Below, piece by piece: positions 23,501 to 36,700 of a stretch of DNA of 64,000 bases; position 1 is the first letter of the stretch, and the number at the start of each line of letters is the position of its first letter. A program made the position numbers and the translations under genes. The notes beneath the pieces were generated by a model. It saw nothing but the letters and a program-made list of their open reading frames with translations, did no database searches and was not told where the DNA came from. The DNA comes from Schizophyllum amplum (taxonomy: Eukaryota; Basidiomycota; Agaricomycetes; Agaricales; Schizophyllaceae), in contig VDMD01000005.1 in assembly GCA_007026445.1 (NCBI GenBank), positions 186,001 through 250,000 on the forward strand, read 5' to 3'.

Positions 23501-24262
23501 GCGGCCACTGTAAGTGGGCGGCGACTGGTGCCATATATTGGTCTGGATATGGCAGCGGTCAGGAAAGCGAGCCTTACATGAGAGGTGAATGAACAACGCA
23601 CTGCGAGGAAATCAGACGGCGACACGGACGACACGACATGCGCGCGATGTTGGCAAGCGTCAAGGTCTGTCGGAACGGTGAGCAGAAGTATTGAGCACCG
23701 CGACGAGACTTGCCGGCAACGTCAGGGACGTCGAGTGCGCAAGCTCTCGTGCACCCCAGGCGGGCAGACATACGGTGGTGGCTGGGTTGTGGTGGTGATG
23801 GTGGTGGAAGAGAACAACCGGCGGTGAGGTTTGAACACGAACGTCACGGGTTTTTATTCTCCCGGCAGTCAGCGGCAGCCGCCACAAAGTCGGACTTAGA
23901 GAAAACTGAAATACTTGGAGCTGTCAGCCTGGGAGGCCGAATGTCTTCGAACATCACACCGGACTACTGTGTGAGGTTTTATCCGATACTCGGACAACGT
24001 TCTAAGAGCCTCACCCAGGCGCTTTCCATCCGACGTCGCCGTGATCCGCGCCTGACGTATCAGTTGTATTCGGGCTGGATAGCGCGGGACGTTTTGGTTC
24101 GGAGATCCTCAGGTGATCGTGCTCGGTTGGTGGTGTACGGAGCCAGATTGACGTACGACGCGACGTCTAACTTGCTTCCCTCTTCATAAGCAACCCTTGC
24201 CACTTTCGCTGCGCTTCCCTCTTTCTCCTGACCACAACTTATTTGCAACCGCACCCGCTGCC
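20561..24262. other. gene-poor stretch before the DUF1295 gene
   Basis: About 3.7 kb without a gene I can support. A TCACGTG motif is at about 20,873. A GT-rich simple stretch lies at about 23,770-23,815 and an AT-rich one at about 23,033-23,150. Open frames at 20,609-21,174 have no recognisable domain and could be 5' exons or chance. Confidence 0.5.
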
Positions 24263-25801
24263 ATGGCGCCCGTATACGCGCTCGACCACTACTATCTAGG
24301 CTTCACGGTCCTCATCACCTTGGGCTACCAGATGCTCGGATTCCTCATAGCCTGGACGCTGCAGTTCGACAAGATCACCGATTTCACGGGCGGTGCGTAC
24401 TTTACTTGTTGCTGTGCTATCGCCATTGACGGCGCGCCGGACGCCTAGGCAGCAACTTCTTCCTCCTAGGTTCGTCCCATGCAAGGGTCGAGAAACGCGG
24501 CAAGCTAACTCGCCCAAAGCGTTGTTGACGTTGCTCATTGGAAACACCTTTCACGCGCGTAATATTGGTGCGGGTTATCAATTCTGCTGAGGATCAAAGT
24601 TCTTACTTTCTACAGTGGCGAGCGTGCTCGTTATGATATGGGCCACCCGCATAGCAGGTACACACTCTCATGACCATCTTTCACCCAGTCTTTCTCATCT
24701 GCAACGAAGGTTTCCTGCTGTTCCGCGTTTTGAAGACAGGCAGTGACGCTCGCTTTGACGACATACGTTCACACTTCCTCAAATTCATGGGTATATGCGC
24801 CCTTCTTGTCTTTTTACACCGCAACGCTGATCGCTCTTCGCAGGTTTCTGGGTCGGTGCGTCGCGAAATTCGGCCTTGTGCTACCCTTCGCTCTTGCTTA
24901 GCTGCTTGCAGGCCAAATTGTTTGGGTTTGGACCGTGTCTTTGCCGCTGACTATATTGAACTCGCCTGCCGTGTCGGACACACGTTTTGGGGGTTCCAAT
25001 CCCGCCTTTGGCAGCGGTCGCGACATCGCGGGTATCGTTTTGTGGGCCATCGGCTTGATCATCGAGACCACGGCCGACGCTCAGAAGGTATATTACTCCA
25101 AGGAGTGAAACAAATGAATGCTTATGTTTGTTCAGTTCCACTACAAGTCGACCAAGGCGGTCGCGAAGGACCAGCCGATGAACGTATGTGTCTTCGCACT
25201 CTTCCACTATCGAAAACTTGCTGACGGTCAATAGCGAGGCCTATGGGCATGGTCGAGACACCCGCCTTACTTCGGAGAGTGAGTTGCGAGACCACAGCTC
25301 TTCATATCCACTCACCACTTCCAAGGATGCTCTGCTGGTGGGGAATATGGATCCTCTGCATCTCACCGACGACAAACGGCACCTTGTCATCGTCAGCGCG
25401 CGCTGCCCAGTATGGCGCTGTGATCTCGCCCGTCTTCACCATCCTGTGCGTCTTGATCACTGCTCCAAGCACTTTCAGTTGCCAGCGATGTACTCACGCC
25501 CCAATACAGGCTCCTCATGTTCGCGTCCGGCGTCCCCACCGCCGAAAAGCCCACCGGCCGCAAGTTCTACCTCATGAGCCACGGCCCGGACGCCAGCTCG
25601 CCCAACGCCTGGGCTAAGTACAAAGCACACCTGCACCGGACGTCGGTTCTAATCCCCCTGCCACCTGCGCTGTACCGCCCGCTCCCGGAGCTGGCGAAGC
25701 GAACGCTCTTGTTGGACTTCCCGATGTATAGATTCGATGAGAAGAGGGATGGGCCGGGGGCGGTTGAGGAGGAGAGGGGCAAGAGGGCGAGCCGGGGATA
25801 G
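24263..25801 (+). CDS. DUF1295 membrane protein (steroid 5-alpha-reductase-like fold)
   Basis: From ATG 24263 the protein reads MAPVYALDHYYLGFTVLITL and continues through several hydrophobic segments: LLALLTLLIGNTFHARNI, VLVMIWATRIAGFLLFRVL, WVGQIVWVWTVSLPLTI, IAGIVLWAIGLIIE, and after the conserved loop WAWSRHPPYFGEILCWWGIW. The SRHPPYFGE stretch corresponds to the RNPNYLGE-type motif of the DUF1295/steroid reductase superfamily, the likely NADPH-side site. The protein therefore is an integral membrane reductase-like protein, probably in the ER; its substrate is unknown. About eight short introns are readable (for example 24,393-24,452 and 24,655-24,707). The C-terminal about 70 residues are soluble and charged. 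The stop is at 25,799-25,801. The DUF1295 assignment is from motif and hydropathy pattern. Confidence 0.8.
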
Positions 25802-28800
25802 AGTGTGCCGGGCGTTCATGCTAGTAGGATTTTGGCACCGTAATCACTGCCCACGAGATTCACTTGGATAGACAGGCGAGGGCGGATATTGGGACGCTCA
25901 TTCGCGTGAATGTTCAACTTTGTAACGTGACTTGGTATTTTTCCCCTTGTTCTTCCCGTTCATCCATTCAGTGTCCACCAGCCGTTTGTCTTCTCTCCCA
26001 CCGCGTATCAGCATATAGACGTGGCCTCAGTAAACGGTCACAGACAAGGCGGCTGAGAACTGCGGACTGCACATCCGGGAGAATTTTCCCTTGCGTCACG
26101 GTGCATAATTCTCAAGCGGTCGGGACTCGGAGAAGCTCTTTCGAGTTCGTGCGTTCTGCGTGGCTCTCTGCTACTGCAACACTGCTCAAGCGCTCAATCC
26201 TCCCTCACACACGGCTATAGTAGGAGGTAGCGACACTCGAGGAACGCCAGCCGCGGCCAACAGAACTTCACGTCACGATGATCCCTTGCGTGCGCTTCCT
26301 ATAGCAACTCAAGTACTCAGGCGCTCTCGTGAAGTTCCTGCTACCCACTGCTACCCGTCTCTTGTGCAGCCGTGTCTGCGCTTCTTGACTGGCATTGTTG
26401 GTTGATTGTGGACCGGCCTTAGCATGCACATGCACCAGGTTCGTCGCAGAGAAATTCGGAAAGAGCATACGTCCACATCAGCGGTGATGTCCGGCCCGTG
26501 TGCATGGTACTCACGATACACGATATGCTACCCCAGGTTTTTCTTTGCTCTGTCGCTGTGCACCGTCGGCGAACACGTCGGCGAACAACAACGGCGACAA
26601 TTCTCGCGGGCCTCCCGACGCTCAGCCTCTCCTCAACCGGCTGTTCACCTCCAATCTCTCCACGTACAACCCTCAAGGCCTCACCCAGGAACCCTCACAC
26701 CCAGTCATTCCCCCCCGCTTCCGCAGTTGACGAAGCACTCCATCATGCTGCCAGTGACCGATTTCGGTCCTTCGATGCGCTGGCGTCCTGACGCGCCTCC
26801 GGCCAAAACAACATCAGGGGCACGACGGGCCGCAAACCACCCGCTTGGCGATGTCAACACTCGACTCGGGCCTCTATCTGCTGTTGCGATTCCTCCTCGC
26901 CCTCACACGTGTCCTTCATGTACACCCGGATATGTCTCGTACTCCGCCCTCTCCGAACTCCCATGTACGCTTCCCACAACATTTATGGCTCGCCGCGGCG
27001 TCTGGGAGTCGAGCTCGGGAAACAATACAAAACGGCGCGTGGTACTGGAATAGTTGTAGGAACATCCCGTGTCAATGAGCTGCGCAACTTTTCATTCGAT
27101 TAGAGGTACATTCTCAGCCACCCATACCTCACTGATTATCCTTTTCTTTACAGGAAGTGTGCCACGGCGTGTATCACCTTCGACGTTTGGGGCCGCTACT
27201 TGCTCTTGAGAGCAGTGTGCACTGTCTTTGCGTCTATACCGTGGGATTCTGGCCGGCAATTCATGTATCGACCTCGGGTGTCTCTGTCTGGAGGACGCTT
27301 GATGCTCAGTTCTGAGGACCAGAAGGCTCATTCACTCGAACTATCCCGGCTGCACCCGAAGTTCGCATTCGAGCGGGTAGGCTCCCTCAACCACAACAAA
27401 CCCCTTGATCGTATTCGCAAGAGTATTCGAACTCGTTCCGGGCCTACAGGATGTCCCACGCGAAAGATCACATCCGTTTCGCCGCTATCGGCCTCGACTT
27501 TCCTACACGCCACCGGGACCACGTCGGGACCACGTTATACCTGTAGGCCTCGTTTGCGCTGTAAGTCCTCTGTTTTGCTGCCTTTCCGCTTGATGTCGGC
27601 ACCCTACTTAATATCAGACGCTAACGCGGCATCGTGTAGTACTGTTGACAGTTGCACCCATCCTCACCGATAACGACAGCGTCGAACTGAAGCGTTAGGT
27701 CTCCCGTGCTGCACCGCCCCCAGTACACTGATTGTTATGCTTGCCGACATCCTTGTAGGACCGGCGCTGACCACGCCGGTGCGCTATGCGACTACTGAGT
27801 CGCGGATGGCCCTAAAGCTAGTTTTTTTCCGTTTACGAATGTCCCACGCTGTACTCGGTGGACCCATCGATTGTGCCGAATGCTTGGCGACGCGCTCAAG
27901 GGCCGCTCATTCACGACTACTTGAGCACGCAACTTCACCGCTCGGTTCGGAGAACCAGACTGCGCGGCGTCGGGCGTGCATGACAGCGGCCCAACGGCGA
28001 AGAATGACGCATCGCTGGAAATTAATACTGTGTTTCCATAGGTCCTCCTCATGCACTTCTCGTGCATCGCTTAGGAAATCTGCGCCGGCTTTTCACTTGG
28101 TTCGTACCTCCCAACGTTTAGGAAGTTGTATCGAGACGTGCTGAATGCAAGGATCATAATTTCGCGACGGAGTTACAAAGTTCAAGCCTAGTCAGCGCAT
28201 GCACTCCTACCCAGCTGCCCGCCTATGTTCCCCAGCTCTGCCGTATATCATAGCTTCAGAGAAGTTCATACTGCAGTCTGATCCCCGGTTTGCTTGAATT
28301 CGGGGCTCTTTTGCCCTGATCATTCTCGTACTTTGGTCGGTCTGCGCGCTGTTCGAAAACAGCGACGTAGTACGGTGGCGGTACTACCAAATCAGAGGGC
28401 GAAGATGAGCATGCCAGGTTGTCGGAGCGCTAAGTGTCTGTACTGAGCATCAATGAGGGGGATAGGAAGCCCATTGGATCCATGTATATAACGAAGAGGG
28501 TGGTGCCACATATCAAGATCAAGCATCTAAGCTGCAGCTAGGCGGACAAGCAATTTCCAGGTTGTATATCACGTAGGTTCATAAGGAACATCAGGATGTG
28601 GAGGGCCACTTCTCACCCAAAAGATGCACGGGCAGAGAGATGTAGCACGTATGCACGTGAAGGTGGGCCCGTAGAGAAACTTGTAAGTACTTTTCAAGGT
28701 GGCGTAAAGACACGGCAACTACCAGATGAACTGGTGTCGACCGGTGAAGCGGCACCCGCTTCACTTGGAAGGACGCGTAGGGGAGAAGCTTTCCGATTCG

Positions 28801-29643
28801 TGGCTTTGCCCACCCAGCGACTGAAGGCTGAGGCTGAGCCTTTCAGCGGGAGATAAGGAAACCATTCCATGACATCTTGCAAATGCGAAGGCCGTGTGAA
28901 CCTGTGTATCTACCGCTCACGACGGCAAAGAGTTGACGCTTAGAAAGAAATGCGCGCAGCGAGCTCGATGGTGGCCAACAAGGTAAAGGAGAGCATCAAG
29001 AACATCACCGCTGACGACTCGGGGAGAGACTTGAGGCATGAAGCTTGCAGATTGGGTTGACACGCCGTGAGCGAGGGAACCGGGTAGGCAGCGCGAGGAA
29101 AAAAAATGAGCATCAGACCGCGAAGACATCCAGGTATTGCACTTCCGGCCGCCTACCCCAGCACGTCGCGTTGAGCGTCATTGCGATGCGGAAGCAAGAG
29201 CATGAGCAAAGCATGAGAAGCATTCGGGGAGAAGGTAAAGAGTAAGTTCGGATTCCTGCGGCGAGAAGCAAGCGAGAAGTGTGCATGCGGCGACGCAAAG
29301 CGCGCGTGAGGCGCGGACTGAGAGCACCCGCAGCCAGAAAGGAGCCCACACCTTAGATCTTCAACATTCGTAGTTCTGTGCACCAAGGCATGCCTTCGAA
29401 AGGACTTCTGGCGTAGGACTCGGAGCTCGAAGAAGAGAGAGAGGCCACGGAGTTTGAGGATGTCTGCAGGGTCCAGGACAAGGTCGGCGAGAACTTCAAG
29501 AGAAGACGATGATATCCGGGCTCCAACATGCACTTTGCATCACGAACATCGGCGGCGGTTGGCAACGGGCACCGGCGGCAGCTGCGGCTGCGTCCGCCTG
29601 GTCCGCCACGCGAGCATCAAGAATTGCTGCCGCAGCCGAATCG
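25802..29643. other. gene desert left of the foldback element
   Basis: No supported gene in 3.8 kb. The plus-strand frame at 26,500-26,730 has coding-like disordered composition (NNNGDNSRGPPDAQPLLNRL) and may be an exon or a gene relic, but nothing around it joins convincingly. Frames at 27,200-27,670 and 28,596-28,856 show no domain. Confidence 0.5.
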
Positions 29644-29654
29644 GGCAGGTTGCC
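29644..29654. repeat. target-site duplication, left copy
   Basis: GGCAGGTTGCC, repeated exactly in direct orientation at 30,719-30,729 immediately outside the inverted repeats. Confidence 0.85.
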
Positions 29655-30034
29655 AGGCTCCTACCCATCCACCCCTGCAGTTATGGGTTATGATTATGAG
29701 GGAGAGGGCGACATAAGAGAAAGGACATACCGTAAAAGCTTAGCGTAAGAAGACCTGTCAACAAAGAGATCCGCCATTTCCACCCATAACTTGCAGGGGC
29801 GGCTGGACGAATACATTTTGAAATTTGCGGACCGGACGCGCCGAGTTTCCTTTCGTTCGCAGCTGGCTGCAGCTGGGCGGCGCCGTTGCGTCCAGACGAC
29901 GTCGAAATCCGCCAAAATAATAATACAGGAGTATGAGAATAGAGTATGTGCATACGTTCTCGAAATTTTGGCCATTCAAATAAGACGGACGGGGCTACAA
30001 AGGCCATGAAAACACGGAACCCTCGAGAGCGCCG
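29655..30034 (+). repeat. terminal inverted repeat, left arm
   Basis: Inverted copy of 30,336-30,718. The inner end near 30,023 differs from the right arm by a four-base gap before the last common bases GAGAGCGCCG. Confidence 0.85.
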
Positions 30035-30335
30035 CTTTGTGCTTTGTTAGCGCGGGCTCGAGGCTAAGGAGCTGTAGTCCCCTAGGGAGACTACGAGCAT
30101 GCTGACACTTACTGCAATGTACTGGTTTGCTGCCATGCGGGGTGGGTCGCCGCAATAGCCATTGGAGTGGGCAAAGCCATTAACGATCAGAAAATATAAA
30201 TTGTGGCTCGTCTAGATAGATACGAAGATGCCGTAGGTAGTAAGCACGTCGACGAGGGCTCATATCAGGCTCATATAGACATCTATCAGTACTTCAGCAG
30301 CGAGGAAGGCTGTGGCGCGTAGTTACGAGGGAAAC

Positions 30336-30718
30336 CGGCGCTCTCCGAGAGGGTTCCGTGTTTTCATGGCCTTTGTAGCCCCGTCCGTCTTATTTGAATG
30401 GCCAAAATTTCGAGAACGTATGCACATACTCTATTCTCATACTCCTGTATTATTATTTTGGCGGATTTCGACGTCGTCTGGACGCAACGGCGCCGCCCAG
30501 CTGCAGCCAGCTGCGAACGAAAGGAAACTCGGCGCGTCCGGTCCGCAAATTTCAAAATGTATTCGTCCAGCCGCCCCTGCAAGTTATGGGTGGAAATGGC
30601 GGATCTCTTTGTTGACAGGTCTTCTTACGCTAAGCTTTTACGGTATGTCCTTTCTCTTATGTCGCCCTCTCCCTCATAATCATAACCCATAACTGCAGGG
30701 GTGGATGGGTAGGAGCCT
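30336..30718 (-). repeat. terminal inverted repeat, right arm
   Basis: Inverted copy of 29,655-30,034. The 108-residue frames seen in both arms are read from the repeat and are not genes. Confidence 0.85.
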
Positions 30719-30729
30719 GGCAGGTTGCC
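30719..30729. repeat. target-site duplication, right copy
   Basis: GGCAGGTTGCC, identical to 29,644-29,654. Confidence 0.85.
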
Positions 30730-33700
30730 CGATGATGGCATGATGATGGTGAGTCACACTTGTAGGCCCATCCGCGACTCACGACGCGTTGGATTCACAT
30801 TCCAGTTCCCTGGCAACAAAGCACCAACAAAGTGCGGGTTAGGTATGCGCTACCTCATCTTGACGAATCTGCAGCGATTCAATGTTGAGTGGGCAGAGCA
30901 ATGGGGCCTGTAAATTTCTTACGATTCTCGGCCAAGTGAGTGCACACAGCCCCCGTAGATCGTAAACGTCGCCAGGAATTGAAGACTCCTGCAAATATCC
31001 TGGTTGCCTGCCGAAGATGTCAGAGTGAAGTCTGTGAATCTCAGCGTCGATGATGTGCACCGTGTGCAAGCAGACAACGACCCACTCGATCTCCAGCCTA
31101 AAGAAGTCCTGAGCAGCTTCCAAACAATACGGATGAAGCACTTACCATGGAGGACGCGGCTGTCGATAGGCATGAGTCTCAACCTGCTACCGATCCTGCT
31201 TCATTGGTCCTCGGACTTGTCCTGTGCTACCGTCGGAGCAGTCCATACACCGAGAATGGCGGCCAGAATCACCCTTCCTACGTCGGTCTTTGCGTCGTTC
31301 CCAGAGCCATCACCATGCTGCATGCAGTCCGGCATCGCTCGCGCCTGTCACCACACGTGTCGGTCTTCGCGTCGCCGCTTTTGCCTCCATCCTCGTTTTC
31401 CTCCGTTTTCCTCCCGTTTTATTACCGCTCCAGGGGCCCCTATCCGTACACCACGTTCCTCGACAGGCGCCGGATATGCGCCGACGTCCGCACATCGTTC
31501 GTCCGGGTCGTGTCGCGTTCCTTGCAAGCCAGCGCGCTCGGTGAGCGCGGCAGGCCTTCTCGGGCCTACCGTCCCGGACTTCTCGCACACCGTCACGCTC
31601 CGGTTGTCCCAAATGTCATACTTAGGCTGCTGTTGCCTCGGCGTTCCTCCCACCTTTCTGCTATCAGCTGTGCGAAGCTTCCCGCGCTTTATGTCCTGAG
31701 GTGCGCCAGCTCCGTGTTCCCCTCGCTGTTCCACCATGTGCAGCGCTGTGCAGCGCCGGTACAAGAGCAAGAGTCGCACAAGAAGGTGCTAGAGTGCTTC
31801 AGCCCAGATCCAGAAACGCTAGGCCCGAGATGGGGGCGCTACTGTACCTGCGCAAGATGCCGGTGCCACAGTACGGACTACCGGTGCGAACGGCCGACGC
31901 CACGATTTTTGAGGCGCCAAAGCGCTTTGTATGCGGACGTCGTGCCACGAGATCCGTGCAGCAGTCCGAGAGCGCGAGAAGAGCGGTAGAAATACGATGG
32001 CAGTGCCCCGAACGACTGTATAGCGGAGCTAAGCCGGAGAGGATGGAAGTTGGCCGAGTGAGGAATGTAGGGCGGCAAAGGCAGAGCATGTCATGCAGAG
32101 GCTGCAGCCCCTGCTAGCGCCGCTCATACACCAAATTCTCCCCGAAATCCTCGCGAAGGGCATCTCCGCGAAGCCGGACATGAAGCCGAAGAGCGGCGCG
32201 TCGACGAGAGGCACCTCGAACGCAACCATATGTTTGAGGCGAGTACGAGCTGAAGCGTATTCAAGGCATACGCCGACGGCATCCCGTCGTATACCGGCAG
32301 GTATCTGAATGGCAATGGTGAGCGACTACTCCGTCAGACAATGGCCGCTGATTTGTGGCTTACGATCAATAGACAGATATATCTCGCGGTGATGCTGGGG
32401 TGATAGGGCTTGCTTGACGTCGGCTTGAGCGGCCGTGCCAGCGGAGGGAGGCCTAGGCCTGGGGAGGGGCGTCGGGCACGCCTGCAAGGCGCAAGACTAC
32501 CACCACAGTTCGCAAAGTTCCGACGTCAGTCTATCGCCGCAGAGCGTTGCCAGGCGCGTAGGCGGCAGCCTTAGTATGAGCGGAGGTTTGTCGTTGATTC
32601 GATGAACAGTTGTATGAACTTCCAGATGAACGGCTCACCGGGACGGTATTGAATGAAAGCACCTGTGTCGCGTCGAATTAGATTTTCGAGAAAACGTCAT
32701 AAAACAAAGAGAAACCAAGCATACTTGAGTAATGCGGCGCACCAAGAGCGCACATAGTGTCTACAGCTTGCCAGGTAAGCTCAAAGCACGTCCCGGGACC
32801 CAGAGCAGCGGCGCGAACATGCGGCTGTCGATGGAAGGGTGCGGCAAAGTACGGAGGCTGATTGCAAACGTCGACCGATATCAGCGTGGTCCCCGGGCGC
32901 ATAGCAGACAGACCCTGGACAGACCTGAAGACGGAGGTAGCAGACAGAATTCCGACATCCAGGGGATGGCAGCAGAATTCGACGGTCGGGCCAGGGCGCA
33001 GTGACAGCGCGAGACATGTGGTACTGCTATCCAGGGTGCGCGGCGGGTATGGAGCGCGGGAGCAAGCGAGTAATGCCGGCGAGCGGTGTCTCCGGGAGCT
33101 GGACTGGGAGTATCGGCGGAAGAAGCCTCATCGTCCGTCATACAGGGCGTCGGGGAGCGTAGCGCTGTACGTACCTACCATGATAGTCTCCTTGCATGGG
33201 CTGTGTCTGTAGCTGCTGCTTAAAGCCAGTATGCGGTCTGCACTGCGGCACTTGCAAGCGGCGGAGATAGCATCTCTGAGTCACGGCGCAGAGATTTCGC
33301 ACAATGAGGGTGATCATGAAAGGTCCAGAGCGCGCGCAGAACCGAGCTACGCTGCGCGCGGAAGCGAGCGGGCGGCGACGAAAGGATCGACGAGGGTGGC
33401 CAGGGCGGGGTAAGGAAGACTATTGCTTCGTATTAGAGCTCCGCGTACCTAGCTGTGGAACGAGTCTGGAAGCTGAGAAGGGAGCGATCGTCTTCCGTTG
33501 GGGCGCTCCGTGAACGACGCCGCCACATGTTGCCGCGACGCGCTGCCACCGGTCGCGCTCTGGACGCCGCCGACAGCGGAAGCAGCAGCGTGGTCGGCTG
33601 CAGTACAGCAAGTAGAGAGGATTCGTGTCTGAAAACCGAGGATCGTGCACCGTATGGGCGCGCTTCCAGGAGTTATTTCCCTGATCACCGAAAGGTAGAG

Positions 33701-36700
33701 CATATCGAGGAGATATTTCGAGCACGCAATATCTTTGGACGGCTCGGACATTGCGCGAAGGTAGGCTCTTCATATTCGCGTAACGAGGACGGTGCAATGT
33801 CCCAAATATACGGCAAGCGTAGCGTGGAGTAAGAGGGTCACTGCGAGAGAGGTTCGGAGCCAAGGATAGCGTGCATCGATCTATAGGTGGCCGTTACATC
33901 GCGTTCGAAGGAGCAGTGACTGATACTCAGTTCATACGTGGCCGGGTTGAGGGTTGGCGTATGGGCCAGACGGTCGGTAGGCCCTTCATCGAGGATCGAC
34001 TATAGAGAGTCGCAGTCGGATGTCGCAAGTGGCCACGGAGCCCCGAACGTGCATCAAATATTTTCGCAGACGAATGTCGGGGGTTTCTACAGCGCGGCGT
34101 CGCAGATATCCGCCGCGACGACGTTCCAGGTTCAACGAGTCACTGTCATTGTCAAGCCTGGAAGCGAGGAAGGCGCCGTGCACGTGTTACGCACGTGAGC
34201 TGTTCGAGTTCCGGATTCCGCGCGCGAACGCCGGGCAATGGTCATGTAAATGCGCTGTCAACCGTCCTATCAGCACACGACCGACACTCCAGAGGGCATA
34301 CAGCCCTCCCGCTATTGAGCATTGAATCGCAGTCGCCGCCATCGAAGGATGCTGGGATGCTGCCTGATGCTGGTAGGGACCGGCGCGAGGCGCCGACAAT
34401 GGATCAGGGCGGCGGCCGTTGCGCGGAGCCCAGACCGCGCACCATCCCCTGCCATTCCAGAATCCACGCGAAGGCGGGACGGGGACATATCGCACGAGAA
34501 GCGCGAGCGGCGGGCGTGACTCGCGAGCGGAGGCGGCAAGGAAGTATGGGTGTGTTGCCTTGACAAGGCCTGGACGCTGCGTGAATTACGAAGGGACAGT
34601 CCCGGGCCACCCACGCGAACCAGCGCCTCCGCGAAACGACCCGCGTCTGCTGTCCACGCCCGCTGGGTCATACGACGGAAAGGACCTCATTTCTGAATAG
34701 TAGACGTGCGGGCCTTTGCGAAGCGCCAGCATCCCCTACTATACGAAGCAGAATATATGGCCGCTTTCCACGAAGCGCGAGTGCCTGTCGAAGCGCAGAC
34801 GTTGCCAGCAGAGGGGTCACATTGCTTCGAGCCGTGCTGTAAAGGTCCAGACTGTGAATCACTAGGCGCCGGTGTTGTGAATTACCAGGCGGGGGAGGTT
34901 CATCAGGTCTACCCGCCCGCGAAGGTCGAAGAGCGGGGTAGACGCCCATTGGGGGGAACCGCGGGGCAGGGGCCCGTCGAGGTGAGCCGCGGGGCAAAGC
35001 CCATATACGAGGGAGGGGCCCATGGGCGGGGCAGAGGCCCATAGGCGGGGGAGGCCCATCGGCGTGGGCCACGGAGCAAGTCAAAGGCGCCGCGATGGTC
35101 GAGGCTGCCTTTTCCGTGACAAAGATGCGGTGGTTGTGACGAGTAGGTGTCGTTGCTGTGAGCCGGTGTTGCGACCCAAGACGGTGATGTTGCGCTCCAA
35201 GAAGTTGACGAGGCACGGCTGAGGGCGAGACCATACTTTCAGTCTTCAGACCCTTTTCGATTTTTTTTCTCCGCTTATGGACCATACTCGCCGCCTCTCG
35301 CCTGTGAACCTGATGTAGGGTGGAAGAACGTTGTACTCACCTTCGCGGGAGGCAGAACGAGGCCCAGCCTCTGCGGAGGACGTGGAGTTCGCGAGCGGCA
35401 CTCATGCCTGAAATTTGAACAATGCCCACGCCCGGATTCGCGAGCGCGTGCGGCCCGAGGTGAAGGTGAGGGTTCGAATGTCGAAGCTCGCGCCCGACTC
35501 CTCCCGCGTCCGCTCGCGTGCACGGACATCCCATACGGTCTTGGTATTGTTTCCAGGCTGCCTGCGCACCGTCAACTCATTGGCCTGTGTACCATCAGCC
35601 ATACGGCCTAAGTACCGGGCGTGCGCACCCCGACATGCCTGCCTGCCGCTCGCTGTGCATGCCATGCCTGCCAACAATGCACCCCCGTCTACGCCCACCG
35701 CACCCCCGTATACGCGCGTCCAAGGTACCTCCGCATACGCGAGCCTGGGCGCTTTGCGCGCCGCATCACTTACCTACAGCGAATGTCAGGCCGCGCTTAC
35801 CTATACCGGATGCTAGGCTGCGCCTCCAGAGATTGAAGGTCCTTCTGGAAGCAGGGAGTCAGCGATCGCGACCGAGATTCGCGGGGAGTGTCATTGAGAG
35901 AGGACGACTCACGGAAGCTCGACGAGTATCAATCTACAGCAGCGAGGCTTTGATCCAATGACTAACGTTCAAGTGAGTACCTTGGGGATAATATTGCGAT
36001 CGGCGCAGCCAAGGGACAGACAGGGTACCTACACGATCAGTGAAGCTCACAGACGTTTGAACAGCCGATGGATGTCCAGGGTATAGACGCGTCGACGTCT
36101 GATCAGCAAGTCGACAGACAGCAGGGACGGGCGCGAATAAATGTATTGTGCACTGTATGGCGCAGCAGTATGACAATGCTTCGGTCGGAAATTGCGCTGA
36201 GAGGGCGTGCGAAGGGCGTGAATTGTGCGCGTATTATGCGCGTGTTGTTGCTGATGGATGAAGGGCCGCCATCAACGAGTGCGCAGAGGGTGCCAAGAGG
36301 GTGCACTGAGGCGCGCACCCCATTGTCCGTCGCTAGCGGTCGTGATAGAAGGCGCGCGCATCTCCCGCGACGTGGCGCGTACGCGGACGCACGCACATAC
36401 AGCGGTGGATGTGCGCCCGGGGACTCGGGAGGCGACTCGGGTTCGAGCAGTGCATGAAGATTTTTCTCGCAATAGAGTCGAGGTATGCATCGGCGGCGAG
36501 TGAGCGCGGAAGATGATGAGGTTGGCGGAGTCACGCTCTCGCCAACTGTGACTCGCGGCGGGCCCGTATGAACATGACGCGAGTCAGCGCCCGGGTCCAG
36601 GCTGGCACACGAGGCGGCGCGAGCATCGAAGCACGGCGCCGCCGGTAGTCGCGGCATCGGCCGCGCCGGCCGGGGCCGCTAATTAGACAATACCTACCAG

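Larger units (their letters stand above)
29655..30718. mobile_element. non-autonomous foldback DNA transposon, MULE/foldback-like
   Basis: The 1,064-base element begins AGGCTCCTACCCATCC and ends with the reverse complement GGATGGGTAGGAGCCT. Its two arms of about 380 bases are inverted copies with no length difference over at least 353 bases (matching positions stay equidistant from both ends, and the arms translate to the same residues in several frames). A loop of about 300 bases (30,035-30,335) separates them and holds no transposase frame. An 11-base direct duplication flanks it. A 9-11-base duplication with very long inverted repeats is the signature of Mutator-like and foldback elements. 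The near-identical arms suggest recent activity or arm-to-arm conversion. It sits in a gene desert and may interrupt a small frame on the minus strand. The superfamily is an inference from duplication length. Confidence 0.85.
29496..30741 (-). other. short open frame interrupted by the foldback element
   Basis: If the element (29,655-30,718) and one copy of the 11-base duplication are ignored, an ATG at 30,741 opens a 56-codon frame that crosses the insertion site and ends at 29,496. Its start is MPSSGNLPDSAAAAILDARV and an in-frame TGA lies shortly before the ATG. The composition (Ala-rich, few rare codons) looks coding-like, but the frame is short and no family is recognised. It could be the first exon of a gene broken by the insertion, or chance in GC-rich DNA. 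Confidence 0.3.

Noticed and set aside
29681..30692. Identical 108-residue open frames on opposite strands
   Set aside because: They lie in the two arms of the inverted repeat and are mirror copies without codon or domain evidence; they reflect the repeat, not a gene pair.
31147..31989. 280-residue frame in the gene desert
   Set aside because: Arg/Ser/Pro-rich without domain pattern, promoter or plausible introns; expected by chance in GC-rich DNA.
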